The notes below the pieces were generated by a model that did not search any database, was not told the origin of the DNA, and was given only the letters and a program-made list of their open reading frames with translations. The position numbers and the translations under genes are program-made. 64,000 bases of DNA, taken from positions 90,720 to 154,719 of the forward strand of contig VZRS01004545.1 of NCBI GenBank assembly GCA_013398055.1, given 5' to 3'. The stretch comes from Ifrita kowaldi. Its lineage: Eukaryota; Chordata; Aves; Passeriformes; Cinclosomatidae. Positions 50,801 through 63,977 of the stretch are shown piece by piece. Every line of letters begins with the position of its first letter. The stretch's first letter is position 1.

Positions 50801-53800
50801 TAAAAACTTTATGCAAATGTTGCTATTCACACAATGTCTGTCAGTGTTCCTCCATATAGACGCCTTCCAAAGATTTTTCATGCCCATAAACACCTTGTGT
50901 GTTTGAAGTGACAAGACTTGTAGTAGAAGGCTTGAGAAACGTGAATTTTCATGATTTTTCTCCTGAGACACTCCTGTTTCTGAGTGGGCTTCACAGAACA
51001 CTGCTATATGGACAGATCACAAGAAGAGGTGGATTGAGGGAGAAGCAACTGCTTCAATAGTGAATTTTATGTTGAGTAGATTCACTAGACAGCCCTAGTG
51101 CCCAATTTGCCTTATTAGTGAAGCACTCCTTGTCCACAGCAAAAGGTGATAGTATATCACGCTGTCTATGCCCAAATCTCTAGCTTTCAATGATCCCACT
51201 GAATTGCCGAAAATCAAAAGCTCTGCACAGCATTTTCAGAGATGCATTTCTGGTATAGTACAGCAATAAAAGCATTCTCTCCTTTTTGGTCAGAGTGGTC
51301 ACAAGTCTTTTGATAAGAAAAATGGCAACATGACATATTGATAATTCATTAGACAAAGATCCTCTTGTGTAGATCAAGAGTGATTCAACCAAACAAGATG
51401 CAACGCTTCCAAATATGTCAACAAATCACATTGGCTTGTCTTAAAAATCCCTTTGTTTGAGAAAAAAAATCGTCTTCCTGTTGCTTTCCTTATGGTAGCC
51501 TGTAGCTCTAAAGATGTGTTAAGAAAAACTTTACTTGAGGGATTTGTTTGTCAAAACTTGTCACTGAGTTTAGCTTGTAAAATGACAGCAGGAATTAAAT
51601 CTAGGATGCAAACATTTTCTTAGGATGCACATGCAGGCCTTTCTCAGGCAAAATTCTTATTTATTTGGGTAACAGGGAGAAAGCTGGTAGAATTAAGCTA
51701 CTACTGTATGCTTTTCTTGATTTGCTGTTTCATAGAATACACATCTTTTTGACATTTCTAACATTTGTTACTGCCTCATTTATTCACTTCCTAAATCTGT
51801 AATGCCTGCTAAGGCAAAAGTCATACTGAATTGACTAGAAAACTGACACAAACAAGGATTAATTTCTCCTTCGATCTGCTACTGAAAAAGAAAATAAATT
51901 TAATTGTCGCATTATTAAATCTTGGAAACAACTGTGCTTCATAATATATAACTCCAACCAGGGAACATCATCAGTAAACAACTATGATGGCATCTAGTCA
52001 TTCATAAAAACCACAGGATACTGTTCCCTTCCCCAAAAAGATAAAGTTCTTTTAATACACTGGGTTGTGCAGAAAGGAGCAGACAAGATCTCAAGGACAC
52101 TGCTTATGAATACATGAATTGTGGCAGCCCCATTGGCAGGATATCAAGTCTGAAGGACTCACTGATCGAACATTATGTGAATGAAGTATTTGATACACTC
52201 ACACAGGCTCAGTATCACATCCAAATGAGACACTGCAGCCTCAGATGTGCCTCATCTCCTGTGAACGTACCAGGTGGAACCACTGCCTTGCTACACCGGT
52301 GGTTATGAAAGAACTTGAGATCCCACTCACCATCCATAGCAATCCTTATCCATTTCACATGGTAAGATTTTAACTTAGCTACTCAAGAGAAACAAACTAA
52401 AGCACTACACATTATAATTGTCTTTAAAGACCATAAGGCACCTTACAGCAACACCTTAATAACCACGTCATTAAGCACAAGATCTAAATGGAGCAAAAAA
52501 GGACCTTCAAAGTAAATGCTCAGTATCTTTTCTGAGCACTCCAAAGTAAGTCTTACTCTTGCTGATACTTGTGCAAAGCCACTGGGCTCAATTCCATCGT
52601 GTTACTGATGCTGCCTGAGTGCAACAGATCGCAGAACACAATTTATAAGATTGTTACCTGAGAGTCTTGGGATCCTTACAGAGAAGAGTGAATCAGAGAA
52701 AAGAAAGCAGCAGTACGATGAATCTGGAAGACTTTCATGTGGGGAGTGGACAGAGAGGGCTAAGTGCAAGTGAACAAAATTTAGGAAAAAGCTTTCTAAA
52801 GTGGCATGCTAAGGAAACACAGCAGAAAGCATGTACGGGGGGAGAAGGACTGAGTGGAACAAAACCAAGTTTGATACACTAGGTGCATTTGTGGGGGATT
52901 TCAAAGATGCAGAATTATACACTTTAGGAAGATGGCCAAAAAAGGTACAAGGGGGTTAGGTAAGGGGAAGGGAAGCAAAGGAAATGTCAAGTCAGCTAGG
53001 AAAGTGTAGCTTAGAAGGCATATGTTACAAGTGACAGGAATCAAATTAAGAAAGTATTAAGGCACAGACAGAGGTGCAAGGTGAGGAAAATGTTGTGTGT
53101 TATACAAGAATAGATGATACGAAAACTTGGTAGTAATCTGAATATGAAAAGAAATGGAGAAATGAAATATACCTTCTGCTGCCCACCACACTGATGAGAA
53201 TGAATGGGATAAATAGTAATAGAATGATAGAATGCAAAGGTATTTGGGATCAAAATGTAGCACTCATTTTGATACTGAAAATACCAGTAAAATAGCTACA
53301 GTGAAATAGCAAAGTTCAGGAGAAAGCTGTTTTATTTAGTTGTACATTTACTCCTTGAGTTGTCAGACCACAAACATGACAAATGGCTCGGTTCATTTAA
53401 CAGAGAATTCTACTAAGGGTAAAGGCTGGTGGGGTTCACAGCAGATCCTAAGGTGTTCTTAAAGAAACTGTATTTTGCCAGACAAGTAGCAAAACAAAAG
53501 CACAACTCTTGGCCTACACTAGAGCTGACAATGTGCATGATTTTGAGTTACATGCCTTCATTTTGTATGTCCAGCAACATTGCAGCAGAGCTGAATGAGA
53601 GAGATTACTTGTGGCTCCAGCCTCATGCAATCAGCTTAGCACCATAAAGAATGCGACAAGATGAGGTCTGCAAATTGGACAGTTTAGTCTGGGCACTGTA
53701 TTTTTTTTTAGGTGGATACATAATCCTCATTGTTTGTGATTGATCCTGTCTCAGCCAGCAACTGAGATGACATTTCAATCCCAGGTCCCTGAAGTTCAGA

Positions 53801-54042
53801 GGTTTACAGCCTTTGGTCAGAAAGATACACTAACTGAAATTTTTTCAAGTGCAAGATTATTTAAAACTAACTTTTATGCTCAGAAATGCCTTTTCTTCTT
53901 TTTTTTTACTTTTTTTTTTTGTACCTAGGTAACTCAAACCCATTTTTGAAAAGAAAACATGGGTAGATTGAACAAAGTTAAGTGTAAGATTTAAGAAATG
54001 AGCATACACCTACACTGTGCAGTGAAGTTCAAGGGACATACT
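47884..54042. other. Non-coding, no gene seen
   Basis: AT-rich. AGAAAGTGCACCC is repeated near 50337-50349 and 50352-50364. 52640-53240 is purine-rich on the plus strand. Nothing else supported. Confidence 0.6.
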
Positions 54043-54200
54043 CCCACTACAATTCTCAACAAAAGCAGAGACAGGTCTCAATGGCTTTGTCCATTTGAGT
54101 GTTATGAACCCTCCTTGATGCTGGAGGGCTCCCAAACCGCCCCCCCCGGCAGTGACTCACAGTGAGGGATGCACTCTTGTGGCCCTTGGCTCTTTCACCT
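54043..54200 (+). repeat. Dispersed direct repeat, copy A
   Basis: 158 bases from CCCACTACAATTCTCAAC to GGCTCTTTCACCT. It matches copy B (54759-54912) with about 14 substitutions and a four-base length difference in a C/G run, by eye. Same orientation, 558 bases apart. Family not recognised. Confidence 0.92.
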
Positions 54201-54203
54201 GCA

Positions 54204-54295
54204 TCAAGTGACAGAATTACAGAACAATTTACATTGGAAGGAACCTCTGGAAATCATCTGGTTCAAACCTCACATCCTGAAAATCCTAGAAGATG
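54204..54295 (-). mobile_element. CR1 3' end, minus orientation
   Basis: AGAATTACAGAACAATTTAC, ATTGGAAGGAACCTCTGGAA, ATCATCTGGTTCAAACC is the reverse complement of a CR1 3' terminus. It begins within a few bases of the end of direct-repeat copy A. Confidence 0.8.
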
Positions 54296-54758
54296 ATATT
54301 GCAGCACTCTGTACCAAAAATTTAGAAGAGCTCAATGTGAGATCTTACAGAATGGGAGGGTGTTGACCACATTCCAATCCCTGCACCTACAAGCACCGAG
54401 ACACAGCTAACCAAAAGTCTGTTCAGCATTCATAATGGAGATACAATCCTTGCAATGACATGGTGACAGGAAATGCCTCATCCTAAATTCTCATTTCTTT
54501 TTAGGTTGGCAAACATGTGCTGCTGCTGGATGCGCATTTCTGTTGTCCTTTAGGCAACAACAAACAATCTGTTTTTCCCACCCACTTCTGTGAGTCACCA
54601 GGATTTACTCACTGACCTGTCTCCTGAAATGGGTGTCCTTGGAAGGTCACGTAGATGTGTGCTGTTATCTTGATGACCTCATCTGGGTGCCATCCTCACG
54701 GTCCTTCTCGCATGGTTACTTTGGTAACCACTCAATCCCATTCTCACCAGTCAAGGTG

Positions 54759-54912
54759 CCCACTACAATTCTCAACAGAAGTAGAGACAGGTCTGAAGGA
54801 CCTTGTCCATTTGAGTATTGTGAACCCTCCTCGATGCTGGAGGGCTCCCAAACCCCCCGGGCAGTGACTCGAAGTGAGGAATGCACTCTTGTGCCCCTTG
54901 GCTGTTTCACCT
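54759..54912 (+). repeat. Dispersed direct repeat, copy B
   Basis: 154 bases, the partner of copy A at 54043-54200 (see there). Flanking sequence on either side does not continue the match, so the duplicated unit is about 155 bases long. Confidence 0.92.
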
Positions 54913-55865
54913 ATTCTGGATGGAGACCCAGAACAACCTCTCATACCGAGCACATTGCTACACATGTAGAAAGCAAACACATGACCAGGAGAAAGGTTTT
55001 CAAAGCCACATAAGGGACAGTAAATTGAGTAGAATATTTGAGAGGTTTGGCAGGCATTGACATCTACCTCCTCTATGGTCAGTACAGATCATAGGGCTGC
55101 TCTGGAGCAACTAAGCCAGCTGAATATCCCTAACTAAAAAAATACCTACTTGGAATTGTTGGCTACTGCTATAAGATTTGTTAAATTCTCCCAGAGTCTG
55201 GTCAGCAGATGACATTTTACCCGCTACCTATGTGGAACTACCATAGCTTGGGGTCCAGTAATCCCTGAGGGTGGCAGCCTCCTCTCCACCTCTGACACAA
55301 GGCTGGCCTTTAAGGGAGAGTCCTCAGTTTTAGGAGGGGCACTTAATACAATTTCCATATGCCTGTCTTCATCTGTGGACTTCTAGTCATTACACATTCT
55401 TGGCATTGTAAATTAACAATAAAAGAAACATACAAAATTGACAGTTGATTACTTTATTTCAACCACCCATGAACTGCAATATCAAATAAAGATAAAATTT
55501 ATATGTATATATTTTAACAGGAACATTCACATTTTCAGGTATTTTTCTTTATAATATAAAGAAATACTCATTCTTTGATTATTCTGATTTTCAAAAGCAG
55601 GTCTAACTCACAGTGCATTTTCCAATAAGTTACAAAGGAGGGAGTGTGTAGTCTCACACACTATGCTTCCATACTTATAAATCCATTACTATACATTTGG
55701 GAAAATGCATAGATAAAAGCTTAAATTGCAATTTTCACATTGAAAATGAGCACTAGTATCTCTTCATAAAAGAAACCACATCAGATAGAATACTGTTGCT
55801 AGTGACTGTTGTTCAACTGGAATAAAATACTGCATTTCTGAAAATGCAGCAAAAAAGAAGTGGAA
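54913..55865. other. Non-coding, no gene seen
   Basis: AT-rich sequence with nothing recognised. Confidence 0.6.
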
Positions 55866-55996
55866 ATTTAAGGCCAGGTTGGATGAGGCTTTGGAAAACC
55901 TGGTCCAGTGGACAATGTCCCTGACCTTGGCCTGAGGGTTGGAACTAGATGATCTCTGAAGTCCCCTCCAAACCAAACCATTCTATGACTCCACGA
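55866..55996 (+). mobile_element. CR1 3' end, plus orientation
   Basis: AAGGCCAGGTTGGATGAGGC, AACCTGGTCCAGTGGACAAT, GGAACTAGATGATCTCTGAA, CCATTCTATGACTCC follow the bird CR1 3' end closely. Heavily 5'-truncated. Confidence 0.95.
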
Positions 55997-56172
55997 AAAG
56001 TAGCTCAATATATTACTTTAAACATTACATTAATAGATTAATGTTTTAATCTACAGGTAGCATATATAGAATATGTATGTGTACAACAATGTTTAGCTGG
56101 ATAATTTTATCTGACATTTGAAGAAAATTATTCAGTAGAGCTGTGCTCTACAATGAGTACTTGAAAGGGAGT

Positions 56173-56186
56173 CACACACACACACA
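56173..56186. repeat. Short (CA)n microsatellite
   Basis: Seven CA units followed by AACACAGAC. Confidence 0.85.
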
Positions 56187-56339
56187 AACACAGACATTCC
56201 GTGCCTGTAAGCCCACTTCACCAGAGGATACAAGATGTCTCCATTGAAAAGCTGATTCAAGACTGAAGAAAAGAAAGATTTAACAGAATTATCAGGGAGT
56301 TACTTAAATAAAAGAGAAGCTTCGTTTAAACAATTTAAA

Positions 56340-56475
56340 GCTGGGACATAATGGCATCATCACAATGCCGAGTATTAATTATCATGTTTGCTCTTTCCGG
56401 CCTGTCACAATGATGAACAATAATGATTGCACAATGTGAGATACTCACCATTTAGCTAATTCACTCAGTCTAGGC
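56340..56475. promoter_or_regulatory. Candidate non-coding regulatory element
   Basis: Dense cluster of factor-like motifs: ACAAT/SOX-type cores at 56362, 56407, 56417 and 56431; ATTGCACAAT (C/EBP-like) at 56426-56435; TTAATTAT near 56375; and TTTAGCTAAT at 56451-56460. The block is less AT-simple than its neighbours. Function is inferred only from motif density. Confidence 0.3.
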
Positions 56476-59400
56476 AGGGGATCAAAGATGTTTCTATACT
56501 GTCTATTCCTTAACAACAGCTCTTTTTGGTTCCCAGTGTAACTGAAAGAAACCCTAAAATTGGTGTGACTTGTGCATATCTTGCTGTCATGTCCCTGAGC
56601 CTAAAAGCCAGCTGCAAGAACACAAAAGCCACGACTCTTAACTTCAGTCTTTCCAGGGCAGCTGGCACTCTGGAGAGACAGAGCAGAGATCTAGGGCTTT
56701 GGTTCCCTTTCTCTCAGACCTCCAGCAGACAGAAAAATCAGGGAAAAAACCCCCAAGTTTCATGGACATCTGGGGCTGTATGCAAAACATGCGCTTTGTC
56801 AAGTATCCTCCCTGGAACCAGTGGGTTGAGCAGAACAGACCCCCAATATTTACCCATTTCCTATCAACACAATTCCCTGTGGTTTCCCCATTATCACTTT
56901 GCTCATCAGTGAATGTATGATGTTTGCTGTTTGCTGCCTAGCACACTGCATTTCTTTCTGCAGATGGGTGAATAACCATTCATATCTCTGACTAGAGTCT
57001 TTCTTTTGCTAGAGATATGCAACTGGATTTGTGTGAGGCAGCTGCTCAGTATTTGTGTGCCAGTCTGAGTGGTCCAGTATGTCATGGTGGACAGATGACG
57101 TCAGTTCTGGAGCAGGCAGCACAGGAACTGGGCCACTGCTTAGTGCTATGAATGCTGATGAAATTGCTTTCCCAAGATTTGTTTCTTCTCTCAGAACAAT
57201 ATGATCTTGCAATATATGGGTTCAGTTGGATTTTTTTTTCTACAAATCTTTCAGGCTTTGCCCAGTGTCTGAGCACTTCACACTCCTTCAGTGTATTCTC
57301 TAGAAAATGTGATATAAGCACTGCAGTGTGTCTGATAATGCAAAATTAGGTATTTTAGCAGGCATACTGCCAGGGCAGAAATTTGTTCTCATCCACATGC
57401 CAGGGCAGAAATCCCACTCATGATTAATATTTCTTCCTGAAAGACCCTTATCATCCGTCTTCCCCACCATAAAAAAGCACAAGCCAAAACAAACAAAAAC
57501 CCACGCAAAACACAGCGAACCACTCCAATCCACTGCGACTCAAAACTGATGCCAAATAATATTATCTCCTCCTTTGGAATTTTCTGACATACCCTACTTG
57601 TTGCACTTCTGTCTGTTTACACACTATATTTTGCACAGCGAAATCTGTGTTATTGTGTCTTGTCCATGAAAGTTATTCTAATGTTTTAACAGCAAATAAT
57701 GAATCTAAGCTATGTGCATTACTATAACACACACATACACATTTGAATTTTAAATTTTATGAATATACAAACATAAAAGCAAGTGTTGATTGAAGTCAAC
57801 CCTTATCAACGCTGTAAACATTCCCAGACAATGCAACTTTTCAAACATGATCAAAAGAGTGCTGGGCCAGCAGTAATGGAGTGATATGAACCTTACTTTT
57901 CAATACCGACAGCCATGTGCTGATCACTGTATGTTTTTTATTTCCCAGGGTTTACTATTTCTCATAGCATTATTTCATGCCTCTTTTGGTTCTTTATCTG
58001 TGCTTTGGTTGACATTACTAATGTGTGAGCAGCAAAATAAAACATATAGGACAACTCTTTGAAACAACTTTAAAAAAAAAAAATCTCTGTTCCAATGAGG
58101 TTGGCTTTCTTGCAAGCAGACAGACGCAACTGTAAGTGAAATAAAAGAGGGAAAAAACTAAGCATAAAGAAGTAACACTGCTAATGAAAGAAGTGCAGCA
58201 TGATACAGTAAAAAGGAGGAGGCATCAAATATGCAGCAGGATTTTTTATTACAAGTTACTATTTTACAGTCAGTGGATATATATTTCTGTTTTGGACACC
58301 TGCATAGAACTATGTCCACAGCTACACTTTACTGATCATACTGTCTGAAATTGTTTCTCTTCCTTGAACAAAAGGCAAACAAAAGGTTACAGGGATGAAC
58401 TTGTTTGTAAAGTAATCTGCATCACTGAATGCAGAAAATTTCCACACATGTATCTGTGATGCCAATTTATACCCTGGGTCTGTCTGGCAAATATAAATAT
58501 ACATGTCCATATATTTGCATAATTTAAAATACTCTAGCTCTCTTGAGAAGGTAGCATGTATAAATGTGTGTGTGCTCAGGTGTGTGTGTTCTAGAACGAG
58601 AGAAAAGCTGTTACCCTCTCAACATACCTACAGAATTTCAAATACACACATATGCACTACATGAGCTATCTGTATAAATGACAAACAGTGAGTGAAGCAT
58701 CCTGTTAATATTATTAAAACTGAAAATTAATTATAAGACTGGCACAACTGACATTTCTCTTCATGAATAATTTTACTTTACTGAAACAGAAAATAGGCAG
58801 GCCACTTAATTTTTAACAGGGCATAAAGTTCAGAAGGCTGTTTAATCTATTCATAGCCATCAAAACTGAATATCAAAACTGCATTTAAAAGAGCCACCCC
58901 AGAAAGTTTCTATGTGTTTTTGTGCCATTCCTCCCTCCTCCCTGTCCCAAAGTCAATGAGAATTCATATTTTAATAAATCAGTGTCAATATGCATTACTG
59001 AAGCCTTACATTTACACTGATGAACACACAGAGAACTATCCTTAGGCCCTAAAAATCACACTTCAGCATGAAGCAGATGTTTTGGCCATGTTACAATAAA
59101 TTCATAAAAAGAATCTTCTTAGTGCAAATGCTGCCATAAGCACAGCACACTACTTTGGAACAAGCTGTCTTTGTAGGTATATCAGGGGAAGGAAGGGAGA
59201 TACCACTGCACTCAGTGCTTCTCCATTCCAGGGTTATAAAATGCTTTTAACTTGCCTGTCAGATGACAGCTGGGCAAAGCCATCATGTAAGAATGTTCCA
59301 TTAATCCTCAAGAAACAAATGACATTAAATTTACTGGAAACTTACTCCACTTGGGATTTTTGTGGGATTTATCAACATGCAATATTACTACTTCACTTTT

Positions 59401-60437
59401 ACATCACCTGCACACCATTCATTTTCAGTTCTGACTTGCTCTTTCCAAGTCTTGTAAGTGCTGTTTCTCTAGTTCCACATCCAAGAAAGCATCCTTCTTC
59501 AGATCCCTACCAGAGCACACATACAACACACCTCTGTATGTTTAAGTTCCACGGAAAGTAGATTTATGCTTAAGTGTGATCCTATTGTCCTTAAGAGGAT
59601 ATTTGGTATTCTAGGATATGATTTGGCTAAATACAACAAGCAAAACAGAAGTGAGATGCTTGAGAAAGCATTTTGGTGAGCTTCCAGGGACTTACCTGCC
59701 AGCTGCCAAGCTGGCTTACAGCTCTAGGCTCAATCTATTCACCCATCCATCACCAAAGGGTCTGAATGACTGATAACAAAAACATGATTCATCATTGGTA
59801 TGCTTTTTGTTCTCTCTTTGTCCTATGGAAGACATGGCATTTTAAGACTAAAGGTTGATATTTCAGGCTAAGAAAAACTTACAATATAAAGAGGGCAGTT
59901 TTTATATTGCTGGATAGATCCTTTTTCCTAATTTTTGGAAGACAGAGAGGGCCAGAAATTAAATTTTTCATTGTTAGTCGATCTTTAAATGAGCAGGTAC
60001 CCATGCCTATCATCTTGTGTGTAAATACTGTCAGATGATGCTCTCCCTTATGGTCTTTTTAGACAGATCTGACTAGTAAGATCATATTTAATTTCCATTC
60101 ACTTAACAAGTGTTATTCAAGGTGTTGACCTTGAATTTAATAGCACAAACACCAAGGACTTATCTCAGAGGCCTATTAGAAGGAAAAGACAACTTTAGGT
60201 CTGCCATAGTGATGGCAGAGAAGAAAGGAGAAATACACTAGAATCTTGAAAAGCACAGAAAGCACTTCCACATAACAACTTTGCTCAAGTGATACAAATA
60301 AAATGAGGCATTAACACCAAAAAAGCGCTCTTCTCTTCAACATTTAAGAACTTGCTAGCTTCATTGTTAGTGTATCAGATTACTGTAGAAAAAGCTATGA
60401 CTATTTGGGTAAGCTGGATACCTAATTATGAATACAG
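56476..60437. other. Non-coding, no gene seen
   Basis: AT-rich. GCCAGGGCAGAAAT is duplicated at 57369-57382 and 57399-57412 (period 30). GT-rich patches lie at 58563-58590. No gene or CR1 end recognised. Confidence 0.6.
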
Positions 60438-60515
60438 AATCATAGATTGGAACAGTTTTGGTTGGAATGTACCTTTAAAGGTCATCTAGTCCAACCCCCC
60501 TGTAACGAGCAGAGA
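60438..60515 (-). mobile_element. CR1 3' end, minus orientation
   Basis: AGAATCATAGATTGGAACAG, TTTTGGTTGGAATGTACC, TTTAAAGGTCATCTAGTCCA, ACCCCCCTG is the reverse complement of a typical bird CR1 3' terminus. Confidence 0.93.
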
Positions 60516-63500
60516 CGTAGAGAAGTCACAGAGACAAATGATCTGAGTGTGAGATCTTTGCAACATGAATTTAGCAACGTGGGATAGGTGAGTAGGAAAC
60601 ACAGCTGAGATACCATTACCTTTTGGGCTGTGGTGAGAGTCAAACTAAGATATTTTGCACAGTCACGCTGTTCACAATCTATATAGGATTTTGAACAACT
60701 GGACAGTTTCTCACAGGAACTGTGAGATACTCACAAAAAAATATTCAGGAGCTGAATAAATCTCCTTCAAAGGAAGGTTTTAAAGAGCTCAATCTGTTTG
60801 GTTTGTCAGAGAATGAGAGGCAACTTGATTACAGGAATAAGCATCAGGTACAAAAGTGCTCTTTGATTCAGTGGACACAGTAAAATGTCTGTAATACAAT
60901 GAAAGCAAATCCAAGTACTACAGCATTTCACTGAATATACGTATTACAATACAGTTTTAGTCATACAATAACTCATCATTTTCTTCCACAGGAAGCTTCA
61001 CTGAGTTTGCAGTATAGTCAGCAGTTATTTAGTGAATCCTTCGTTTTATTCTCATTGTCTAATTTGTGGCCCTGCAATTCACTCATTGTACCATTTGAAC
61101 CTAGCACCAAACACAGCACTGTTTATTTTTTTGACATTCATTTAGCTGTCACCTTAACAGCATAGAAGTGTAATTCAGTGAACTGAAAAAGATACAGGAA
61201 GATAAAAGCCCTCATTACACACACATTATACAACATTCCACCTGGTGATTCAAACACTACTCCAAATTTCTGCTTAAGGTGTTTATAAAATTTTAGCTAA
61301 ATAAACTAAGTATTTTCAATAGTGGTAGAAGCACTGGTAAACCTTTTCAAGCTTTTTTGAGAGTTACTTGTAGGAATTGTTTAGAGTGGAAAGCCAGTAT
61401 CAGCTTGAGATTTGAGCATGTTTGTTTTCAACAGAGAATACTTCTGTGGAAAAACTCCAGGTCCCCCATCATGTATTGGGAGGCAATTGGCATCTGCAGG
61501 CTCTTGGTAAACACCTGCAGTGTAGCTCCTCAGCGGTCAAGCCATACTTTCACATAAAGCTATTCCACAGCAGAAGCTTCAAGGTCAGATGCTTTTTCAG
61601 GCAGACTCTGATCAGGTCACTGCTTGTGAGTCACCAAGGGGGGAATATTTTCTTTCTGTTCACAGGAGAACATCTCCTGCCTGACTACAGACTGGCTATC
61701 CATCTAAAATGGGAGTTTTCTTTCTTTGCCATGCACTGCCTGCCAAGATGAGTTCCCCTGCCTGGAACAACACCTGCCCTGAAACTTTTATGGGAAGGTT
61801 TGGGTTTCCTGACCAACATCTTCTGCCATGGATATTGCCAATAAAGCCTTGAAGGCTTACAAAAGGGAGTCTAAAAAAAGCCTTCAGCCCTCAGCTGGGC
61901 CATCCACTGGGAGGAACTGATGCACGCTGTCTAATATCAGATTTTCTGGGCTGGGTCTCCACCACCCCGTCCCAGTCCGGTCGCATCTCAACCTGACTCC
62001 TCACACCAGTCCCAGGTAACTCTCCCACCATGCCCCTTGACTCCAGGGCTATGTCTGCATCATGGGCTGCACATCAGCCCCCACCTTCTTCCTCACTACA
62101 GCCCCATACACCTTCAGGTTTCCTTACAGTTATTCCCAAATCCAGATTGCCACACCCCTTTCTTTCTATGAGGATGCCTTTCCACAGATAACTTGGGCAA
62201 TTCCTACTTGAAGTAGAAAAGCTGAGAGATAAGACAGTCTGTCCCCATTCCTTTCTCCAATTTCTGAACTACCACCAGTGGTATTAATCTTTATAGATGC
62301 TACTTTCAAAATGCAATATATATCTACAAAACACTTGTGACCCTGAGTCTTTCAGAGAACTACAGATTTGTAACACTTTGGCTAAATTTCTTGGAAATGG
62401 CAAGAGATTTCAGACAGAACCTAAATGGACATGAAGTCTCTGCTAAATGGTTTAAGGTGCAGGAACACCTCACCTTTTCATGCTATCCGAAATAAACTTA
62501 AATTCCTGCTGTGTTATTTCAACTTCTACTGAATTTGTCCACTCATTGATGGTGAAAAAGATAACATGGGAAAAGGAGAGGTATGTTGAATTATGGCATT
62601 TATTATGCCTAAAATGCTGTGCTGCATCATCTCTGCAGGAAAAATAATCTGAATGAAATACGCAGGATTTGGTTTTAAAAATTGTAGCGCTGTAGTAGGT
62701 TAAAAGCTGCACATCTTGTACTTCTTTATTTGTCTTTGCAAATGAATTTCAAACTCAAGGTACATTTTGAAGAGTCTTGAGCTCTTTGCAGCGTATCACA
62801 GCACTTTCACACTTGCAGATGTTTTGTTTTTACTAGAAAGTCACAATTATCTTATGTTACAGTGTGATACATAAGGTGCACACCTGGCCATACTATATTA
62901 CTGTCAGAACAGTAGCTCATATTGGACAGGCAGTGCTTCAGCACACAATGTGTGCAAAGGCCACAGGAGAATTTCCTGAGCTTGGCTCTCCAAGGATCCC
63001 TAGTACTCCTTAGCAACCTTGCCGGAAGGACTGAATCACAACCTCCAGGCAGCAGGTGGTAAGTGTCCCTGTATACTTAAAAGAGTTGCTGGCTACAGCA
63101 AGCACATGAACATCTCCAGAAAAAAAACATTTAACAGTAAGTCATCAAACTAGGAAATAGATAAAAAATGTTAAGACTGAACACAGCAAGAGGAATAATG
63201 GCAAGCAGACTCCTGCAGTGGCCTTATATCAAAACACAGCTTTAGATGATGCTTTCAAGAAAATTTGACAACAGGCTTCCTATAAACCTAGTCTGGACTG
63301 AGGAGCACCAGAAAGGTGTGAAATGACAGTCTGAGAGACTGTGATCTAATTGCTAGAACTGATGACCACTAAAAGCCCTTATACATAGCAGGCTATGTTA
63401 TGGGGTGTATTATCTATGCTGAACTATTGCGTTCTTTCCTGGTACTGCCTCAACTACTACATTTTTTCCTCTGATAAACTTTGTCTAGCAGAGTTTGCAA

Positions 63501-63945
63501 TTGTTCCACAAGGAATAATTTCAGGACTGAAATGTCACAAGGCAGCATAACCATAAATACTTTGCTTATCCCTTTCACTTTTAAGGCAAGACAGTGAGTT
63601 CTGACGCTTCTCATTCTCTGCCATGCAGGTAAGGGGATAGAAGTGTCCAGGCCTTTACTAGGCACAGCTGACCTTCTATTTCCTGCTAGTGTATTCAATT
63701 TCAGATAGCCCACAGTGTGGTCTTGAAATGCTATTTACCATCATGCTAAACTAATCCGATGTCTACATTTTACACATTTTATGAACTCAAGAGTTTGCTT
63801 TCCAGTGTTGCATGAAAAACAGAGGTCATTCAGAAGGTTATAACTCTTTCAACAAAACAACTGTTGTGACACTTTTGAAAGAAGAGAAGGACAAGCACTT
63901 GTAAACACCGGGCAAACCACTGCAATCAGCATATCTAAGAAATTC
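60516..63945. other. Non-coding, no gene seen
   Basis: AT-rich except for a pyrimidine-rich, more GC-rich stretch at about 61740-62160 that I cannot assign. No supported coding frame. Confidence 0.6.

Positions 63946-63949
<4 letters not shown>

Positions 63950-63977
<28 letters not shown>
63950..63977. repeat. Poly(T) tract at the right end
   Basis: A run of about 28 T followed by CTTTTTATTCTGC. Read on the minus strand this is AATAAA closely followed by poly(A). It could be the tail of a minus-strand retrocopy lying beyond the window, or a simple repeat. Confidence 0.8.

Noticed and set aside
54633..55013. 126-codon frame with a CYLDD string resembling a reverse transcriptase YxDD motif
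   Set aside because: No other polymerase motif is nearby and the frame runs through direct-repeat copy B; chance.
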